Assembly (NCBI RefSeq): GCF_047663525.1
Contig: NC_092597.1
Coordinates: forward strand, 24,080,501 to 24,144,500
Direction: 5' to 3'
Origin: Anas platyrhynchos
Lineage: Eukaryota; Chordata; Aves; Anseriformes; Anatidae
Length of the DNA: 64,000 nucleotides
The notes beneath the pieces are model-generated. The model made no database searches. It worked only from the letters and a program-made list of their open reading frames with translations, and had not been told where the DNA came from. The translations under genes were made by a program, and so were the position numbers. Positions 36,681 through 64,000 of this stretch are shown in pieces. The stretch's first letter is position 1; every line of letters begins with the position of its first letter.

Positions 36681-38829
36681 CAGAGCCTCCTCCTGCCATC
36701 TGTTCGGAGAGCCGCCGCCGAGGGATGGCACGAGGTGCCGCAGCAGCGCACGGGGGTGCAGGGGGGGGGGACGGGGCTCTCGGCCCTGCCCGGCACCGCA
36801 TGCGCAACGCACGGCACCCGACGGCTGCAGGCGCAAAGTGTGCTCGCTACGGGCACCCCGCTTCGTCCCCAGAGCTTCAGATGTGGTTGTGGGGAGAACG
36901 GAGGGGGCACCCCATAACCTGGGGGGCGGAGAGGGTGGCTGCCCTCCTGGGGAGCCCAGCCTGAGGGTGGCTTCTTGGTGCCCAAGGTGGGCACGGTGTG
37001 GCACGGCGCAGTTTGGCACAGTTCGTCACCGCACGGCTTCCCTACACCGACAGCAACGCCTGGCGCTGCCCTGTAGGGACCAGAGGCACAGCATGGGAAA
37101 AGCCACGTGGCCAAAAAGCTCCTTGGGGACAGCGTTCCCATGGGGTGGCACAAGGGTCACCACCAGCGGGCTCTGCACCCTGGAGCCAGGGGGTGCGATA
37201 GGGCGGCGGCGTGAGCAGCCACCCACCCCGCTTATTTCCTTTATGATATTTTTCAAGGCAAGCTAACGACCTCTGCCCCAGCGCCTGGGCCCGAACGCTG
37301 TAATTTGCTAATTAGCGGTTACTCAAAGCGTAATTTCACCTGCTGGCCGCCCCAGAAAACCGGGCTGGGGAGGAGGAGCGGTGCGGGCGCGATGCGTGGG
37401 CTACCTCCAGAGGGTAGCGGCTGGGCTCAGCAGCTGAGGGACCAAACACCCCACGTGCCTCCGGTGTGGGAACCCATCCTTGGGTGAGAGAGCTGCTGCG
37501 GTGCTCACAGAAGGCAATGGAAATGCCTTAATGAAAAGCAGGTAACACAACCCAACGGGTGCTGCGGGCTGGGGATGGATGCAGCGCACCCACAGCACGG
37601 CGCAGGCAGCTCCGGGTGCCCCACTACGATGCCCATGGGATCCAGGAGCACGACAGCCGAGTTTTGCACCAGGGTCACAGCAGCCTCGGCCACTGAAAGC
37701 ATTAAACGCCAAAAAAAAAAAGGTCTTAAGAATGTATAATAATGGGAAAAAAAAAAATAGTGCGCAGGGCTCAGAATACTTCAACTTCAAAGTCCACACA
37801 GCCGGCGCCTGGCTGATAACGTAAATGGAAATCGGAGAGACTGTGCCTGGCTTCAACACCTTCTCCGTCAGCACTTTTGGAAAGGTTGCAGTCAAACCAA
37901 ATTAACTGCAAAGGGCAACAGTTTGCTGGGAACTGCTGAGAGCCGCCCGAAGGGGCAGCACCGGGTGCCCCCAGGCCGGGGCAAACCCTTCCAGTGCCGT
38001 GCGCCGGGCTCTCCAAAACCTTCCGACAAAGGAGTTCTTGCAATTTTTATCTTTTAATGGTCCCCTGTGCCAGCCCCTCATTCCATCCAGCTTAAAATCA
38101 GCTTTAAATGCACTCATCACCATTTAGCGGCGTACATTATCGGAAGCCCGGGCAGTTAGAGTGCTGCTCCTGCTTTTTATTTCTCCCTCGCAGCAGGCTC
38201 TGTCATGTTCAATACATCACGGGGCAGAGCCCTGCAGGACGCTGCGTGTGTCCTTGCTCAAGGAAAGCGCTTCGGCTGCCGGGGCGCCCGGGCTGGCAGC
38301 AGAGGAATGCGGGACGTTGGCATCGGGCAATTTCGGAGCACAGAGGAGCCCCCAGCCCCACGCAGCAGCGGTGGCATCGTCCCCAGGTGTCACCGACGGA
38401 GAATCCCCATCAGGCTGCAGGCTCATGAAGGCAAAAACAAAGCAGCAGGTGATGGCTTCAGGCTCATTTTGAGAAGAAAAAAGCGAGGATTGGATCAGGG
38501 GAGCCTCATGTCCCTCCAAGGAGGTGGGGATGCCCACGCAGGAGGCAGCAGAGCCCCGCGGGGCACGGCAACCCCACGCAGCATCCTTGGGGCACGGCGG
38601 CAACCAAAAGCATCCGCAGCAGGACGAGAGGAGTCGAGCAGCAGGGCCGGAGTCCAGCAGCTCCCACGCAGCACGGTTCGTGGTCCCAGCCCACTTCCAC
38701 GGGTGGTCGCATCCCGCAGCACCCCGAGGATGCCGAGAGGGGTAGGACCCTCCTGGCAAGGGGGGGGGGTTCTGCACCCCAGCCCCCCCATGCAGGAACA
38801 GCCTCTCACTGTGCTTGCTCACATTTAAC
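36681..38829. other. Intergenic flank next to the TLE3 3' end, no gene seen
   Basis: GC-rich with a smaller AT-rich stretch at 38020-38220. Long overlapping frames at 38205-38834 on both strands have no family resemblance. Confidence 0.45.
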
Positions 38830-39799
38830 ATCAACTCAGTGCAGGTTTCCAGAGGTCAAATCGTTTATGGACATTTTCCCTTCATTTGAGCCTCGTTACA
38901 TTTATTTTTTTACTTTTTTTCTCCCCCCGTTTTTTCTTTTTTTACAAAAAAAAATGTAATAATTGTAGTTGTTCCCAGCTGTACACATCCTGCTACATCC
39001 TTTGGCGTGAAGTTGAGCAGTCTGACTCGGCCGCCCTCCACCACGTGCAGTTCCTCGCTGGCGGGGGGCTCGCGCGGGAAACGAAGCGCCGATGGCACGG
39101 GGCGAGCAGGCAGGGGGGGAGCCGGCGGTGCCCTCAGGGCAGGGGGCAGCTGCCAGCCAGGTTTTCCAGAGCCATCGACCCTTTTCCTGATGTTGCAGAC
39201 ATGGGGATGATCCCAGAGGCTGTACCAGGGCTGGGGGGACGCAGCTGCCCCCGCTGGGACCGTCCCCGCTGGTGCCCCACAGCATCACCGAGCCCAGGAG
39301 CGCAGGGGGCTGGTGGGAACGGGATTTTCCAGGCTTTTCCAGTCCTTTTTCTCAGCCAAACCACCCTCAGAGCCGCCTTCCTTAAATGCAGTTTTAAAGA
39401 GCTTTTTTTTCCTCCGTTCCTTGCCGGGTAATTAGCGCACAAGAGCAATCCAATCCCATCTCCTCCGGCCGCTAATGAGCCGCGCTCTGCCTGGGACATC
39501 TCCCTCGGTTTGGAAAAAGAAAAGGGCAAAAAATCTCAGAAACGCCATCCTGAAGGGGAAAAGACACGTTTTCCAGGAAATCTCCTTTCCACCCCAAATC
39601 CTCTCCCCCCGAAGCGGCCGCGATGGCCGGAGGGAGGCGATGCTGGAGGCACACATCCGAAGCTCACAGCCCGCCCGTCCCCAGCGGGCAGCTCTCACCT
39701 CGACCCTACGTGGGCTTTGCCCAGGTTAAAATCAAAAAAATTAGAAGATAATCCATTAAAAACGTAGTATAAAAATTCTCTTCCATATGCTACAATACA
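38830..39799 (-). other. Possible extended TLE3 3' UTR or immediate downstream flank
   Basis: No reading frame with family resemblance was seen on either strand. The middle (39050-39720) is GC-rich, while both ends are AT-rich. Whether this is transcribed as an extended UTR depends on which AATAAA is used. Confidence 0.35.
38901..38906 (-). terminator. TLE3: Candidate TLE3 polyadenylation signal AATAAA (distal)
   Basis: An exact AATAAA on the minus strand within an A-rich RNA-sense segment, about 930 bases beyond the proximal signal. The segment 38820-39000 is AT-rich and complex, like a UTR end, in contrast to its GC-rich neighbours. A distal end here would give a 3' UTR of about 2.1 kb. 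Confidence 0.35.
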
Positions 39800-41015
39800 G
39801 GGTGAGCACTTCTGCTACACAAATACTTTTATTTCCCGTTATTTCTTTTTTTTTTTTCCTTTTTTTTTCTTTTTTTTTTTTTTTTTTCTTTTTTTTTTTT
39901 TTTACCCTTTAGTACAAAATGCTGAAATGCAGGCCTGTGCGGGGATGGGTTTTGCTTCATCGGAACCTATATACCAGAAGACACAAGACCATATAGCCAC
40001 AGGACCCTACCAAAGCCAGCCCCTTCCCCCCACCACACACAAACCCTACTTGTTAGTAAACTTTGCTTTAAAAAACTGTATTTTAAAGGTTATCAATTCT
40101 AATTCTTTACTTTCATTTGAATACAAAACACATAAGTTGCTATTATCTTTCGTGGCTCCCTGAGCTGAATTTACTATGCTTTCTTTGAAATCACTCCTCA
40201 TTGCTTATGTCCGAAGACCAAGAAGGGCTCGAGCAGATGATTCCCGGATTCGCGGGCTTCCCCTTTTCTTCAAACATACGAGCACAAAAATCCATATAAA
40301 AACGTGATTGTTTTTGCTGATGTCCCGTCAGTAGCTGAGGATCCGACCGACTTCACCGCAGTCCGTACAGCGTCCGAACACGACTAACACACCGAACAAC
40401 GCACGTGTACGACAGTAGGAACAACTTTCACCAGTGGACATCTTTGCTCAGTCTGGTTACACGCTGCATGTCCAGGTCGCGTCCCAAACGGACGCTTTGG
40501 GGCGGGGAGGGGGGGGGGGGAAGGAAAAAAAAAAAAAAAAAAAAATTGCCACCACCAAAACCATCAGTGGAATACAATTACAGCAGACGAAAAATACACA
40601 CCTAGTGTACCGGGAGGGGTCCCCCACCCTTCCAAATGCTATTTACTAGTCCGGTATTTACATTTTTCACAAGTCTTATGCAGGATGCACCAAAAAAAAA
40701 AAAAAAAAAAAAAAAAAAGTCACAATAAAAAATAAGTCCTGTATAGTGCCACCAAAGCGCAGACGGAAAGAACCAGGAAACCAAAAAAAAAAGGAAAAAA
40801 AAAAAAAGAAAAAAAAAAACCCTAAAACCAAAACCAAAAGTCGTTTAGGGCTTCAATGTGTGCCATATTTGCAGACCTCCAAATAAATCCGTGTGTAATC
40901 CCGGGCCGCCCGTCGGTGGCCGAGCCCCCGGCCGCTGCCTCCGTGCGCCGAGCCCTGCCACCGCCCGGCTGCAGCACGGCGCGCGCGGCGCCGCCAGCCC
41001 CGCTCCGCTCCGTGG
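39800..41015 (-). other. TLE3: TLE3 3' untranslated region (shorter candidate end)
   Basis: This stretch is much poorer in GC than the introns and starts directly after the stop. In RNA sense it carries, in order, an AUUUA-containing segment near the stop, three U tracts (complement of 40783-40819), a U27 tract (complement of 40692-40718), a U21 then C-rich tract (complement of 40509-40545), and about 58 bases of nearly pure A (complement of 39846-39903). Between the tracts the sequence is complex, as in conserved UTRs. The end is inferred from the first good AATAAA; a longer form to about 38,870 is possible. Confidence 0.75.
39828..39833 (-). terminator. TLE3: Candidate TLE3 polyadenylation signal AATAAA (proximal)
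   Basis: An exact AATAAA on the minus strand, about 1.18 kb after the stop codon. A GU-rich element (tatttgtgtag) follows 10-20 bases later in RNA sense, as expected for a downstream element. Cleavage near 39,800-39,815 is inferred. Confidence 0.55.
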
Positions 41016-62299
<21,284 letters not shown>

Positions 62300-62394
62300 G
62301 GCCGGGCTGGGGCGCGGTCACTGGAGCCAGCCGCGACGATCGCGACGTGCGCTGCTGCCCGCCGGCCACGGAGCGCTCCCGGAGAGGCCGAGAA

Positions 62395-62530
62395 CTGGAA
62401 CAAAGAGACGAGAGGAAAGTCCGTGCGGGGGGCGGAGGAGGCGAGGAAGGAGGGGGGGGAGAGAGAGAGCGAGAGAGAGAGAAAAAAGGAGGGGTGAGGA
62501 GGAGAAAAGGAGGCTGAGGGGGGGGGAGAA
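62395..62530 (-). promoter_or_regulatory. TLE3: Pyrimidine tract and candidate 3' splice site of a 5' UTR intron
   Basis: In RNA sense this is about 120 bases of almost pure C and T, including a CT dinucleotide run (complement of 62459-62481). It ends in ctctttgttccag at 62395-62407. If used, the ATG exon would begin at 62394 with a 95-base leader. Candidate donors upstream are gtaaag (exon end 62675) and gttagt (exon end 62842). The purine/pyrimidine asymmetry could also simply be promoter H-DNA sequence. Confidence 0.4.
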
Positions 62531-62836
62531 AAAAGCAGCGGGGCCCCGGCCAGCCCCGCTCGCCCCCCGGCGCAGGCTCCGCACCGCGCGGCTCGGCCGG
62601 GGAAGGCGCTGCGCACCCGCGGAGCCCGGCCAGCCCCTGCTGCTGCTGCCGCCGCCCGAGCCGCCGGGCTTTACCCCCCCTCCCTTCCTCCCTTTCCAAG
62701 AGCGAAACCAGGAAAAAAAAAATAAAAATCAGCCAAAAAAGGGTCATCGTAATAAAAAAAAAATGAAAACAAAGCGGCGAGGAAGGAGCCCCCGAGGTAT
62801 TCCTGGGCGAGAAAGGGGGGGAAGCAAAGCCAGGAA

Positions 62837-62860
62837 CTAACGGCGGAGCACGACGGCCAT
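62837..62860 (-). other. Short upstream open reading frame in the putative TLE3 leader (MAVVLRR)
   Basis: An ATG at 62860 reads seven codons and stops at TAG (62837-62839). It matters only if transcription starts upstream of it. The stop overlaps the candidate donor gttagt, so splicing there would remove the stop. Confidence 0.25.
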
Positions 62861-63830
62861 GGAGGAGAGGAGGAGGAGGGGGAGAAGGCCGTACACATCC
62901 GAGCGACGGCACCGGCCGCTCCGCTCCGCTCCTCCCGGCTCTCGGTTCAGCTCCGGAACGGCGGCAGCGGCGGCGCCGGGGCTCCTCGGGCCATGCTGGG
63001 CTTGGGGGGGCCGAGGGGAAGAAGAAGAGATCCGGGGGGTCGGGGTCGCGGCGGGGTCGCGGTGTCTGGGGGGCGCTCCCCGGGGCCGGCTCCCGCCGCT
63101 CGGTGCCGCCGCCGCGCGCGGACTGGGGCAGCCCCGGAGCACGCGGCCCGCGCCGCCGCCACCGGAGCGCGCCCGCCGCTGGGCGGGGCCAGCAGCCCGG
63201 GCGGCCTCGGAGCTCAGGCAGCCAATGGCAGCGCGGGGAACCCACGTGGGGGCGGAGGGGGAGGCCGCTGATTGGACGCCGCCGTAAGGGACGTCACAAT
63301 GGGCAGCGCGGGAGGGGCGGCCCCGCCACCGGGCGGCACCGGGACGGCCCCGAGCGGGAGGCTGCGGGGCTGCCGGTTTGGGGTGTTTTTTTTTGTTTTT
63401 TTGCCCGATTTTAAAATTTTTTCACGCTGTTTGAGGTTGAACGCGGGGAAAATGGTTGGCACAAAGGGAAAAGGAGCCCCGGGAGCGGCTGCAAGCCCCG
63501 CTGAACCCCTTCTCAGGGAGCTACCGGGCTCCACCGCCGGTCCCAGCCCCGTAGTGCTCGGGGGAGCCCCGGTCCCGTCCCCATCCCGGCCCCATTCCCA
63601 GCCGAGCCCCGCAGCCCCATCCCGGCGGCACAAAATGGCTCCCGCGCCGCGCGTCACCCGGAGCCTCCCCGCCCCACGTGGGGCAGCTGTCACTCAAACC
63701 CCCCTCCGACCAATCAGAGCACGGTGCTGTCTCCTCCCGCCACCCCATTGGACGGCGGCGGCGCGGCTGCCACTCGGGCGGCGGAGCTGTCAATCAAAGC
63801 CACGTGGGGCGGAGCGCTGACAAATGCCTC

Positions 63831-64000
63831 TGCTTTGCAGCCTCCCGCTTGCAAATAGTGCCCGGAATGGCTGCTTAATTAGCTCTGAATGGCTTTTCCT
63901 CCCAGCTCAAACAATCTGTCACTACCGCGCGGCGAAGGGAGCCATGCATAAAAAAGTAAGCAGAGGCTAAATATCAATTTGATTTTGTGTATCAAAGGAA
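63831..64000. other. Region upstream of the TLE3 promoter, no gene seen
   Basis: AT-rich sequence beyond the CpG island, with an ATTAG/TTAATTAG homeodomain-type word near 63876 and a TCF/LEF-type word atcaaagg at 63991-63998. No coding potential was recognised. Confidence 0.4.

Noticed and set aside
1-38829. A second protein-coding gene in the flank
   Set aside because: I looked for spliced family-like segments on both strands and recognised none; a non-coding RNA cannot be excluded without transcript data.

Overview
The window is vertebrate nuclear DNA, most likely from a bird. It contains one recognisable protein-coding gene, TLE3, a Groucho-family transcriptional co-repressor. The gene lies on the minus strand and is complete from start codon to stop codon. 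The avian call rests on a CR1 LINE 3' end with the octamer-type terminus typical of birds (44415-44490), a second older CR1-clade reverse-transcriptase fragment, very low repeat content, and GC-rich introns packed with G and C homopolymers, as on a small gene-dense bird chromosome. It is inferred from these features and not proven.

Layout. Positions 1 to about 38,870 hold no gene that I can support. This is the flank downstream of TLE3. GC-rich, low-information DNA alternates with AT-rich islands of 150 to 900 bases that are dense in homeodomain, forkhead, GATA and nuclear-receptor-type words. I read these islands as candidate conserved regulatory elements. The block also holds two minisatellites, one CR1-clade LINE relic, poly(A)/poly(T) tracts and some palindromes. 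Positions about 39,780 (or 38,870) to 41,015 are the TLE3 3' UTR, with unusual long U and A tracts in RNA sense. Positions 41,016-62,299 hold the 20 coding exons. All splice sites fit GT-AG, and I checked every exon junction for phase. The base reading frame sums to 2,310 nt (769 codons plus stop). The WD40, SP and CcN exons are compact (41.0-49.2 kb). Exons 5 and 6 sit alone at about 54 kb, and exons 1-4 cluster at 61.1-62.3 kb. From 62,300 to about 63,830 there is a CpG-island promoter and 5' leader region with several CCAAT boxes, three CACGTG E-boxes and a CRE-like site.

Function. TLE3 tetramerises through its N-terminal Q domain, which also contacts TCF/LEF factors. Its C-terminal WD40 propeller is recruited by WRPW and eh1 motifs of DNA-binding repressors. 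The gene has no partner in this window. The AT-rich islands in the flank and in introns 4 and 6 are the best candidates for its long-range control. Two in-frame alternative donors (exon 6, +10 residues; exon 13, -5 residues) and a 17-nt microexon make alternative co-repressor isoforms likely.

I found no previously undescribed biological system. The points most worth checking are a possible 5' UTR intron behind a pyrimidine tract of more than 100 nt, the paired U and A tracts in the 3' UTR, a phased triple TAATTA element at 13.1 kb, and a duplicated NKX2-like 11-mer in intron 6.
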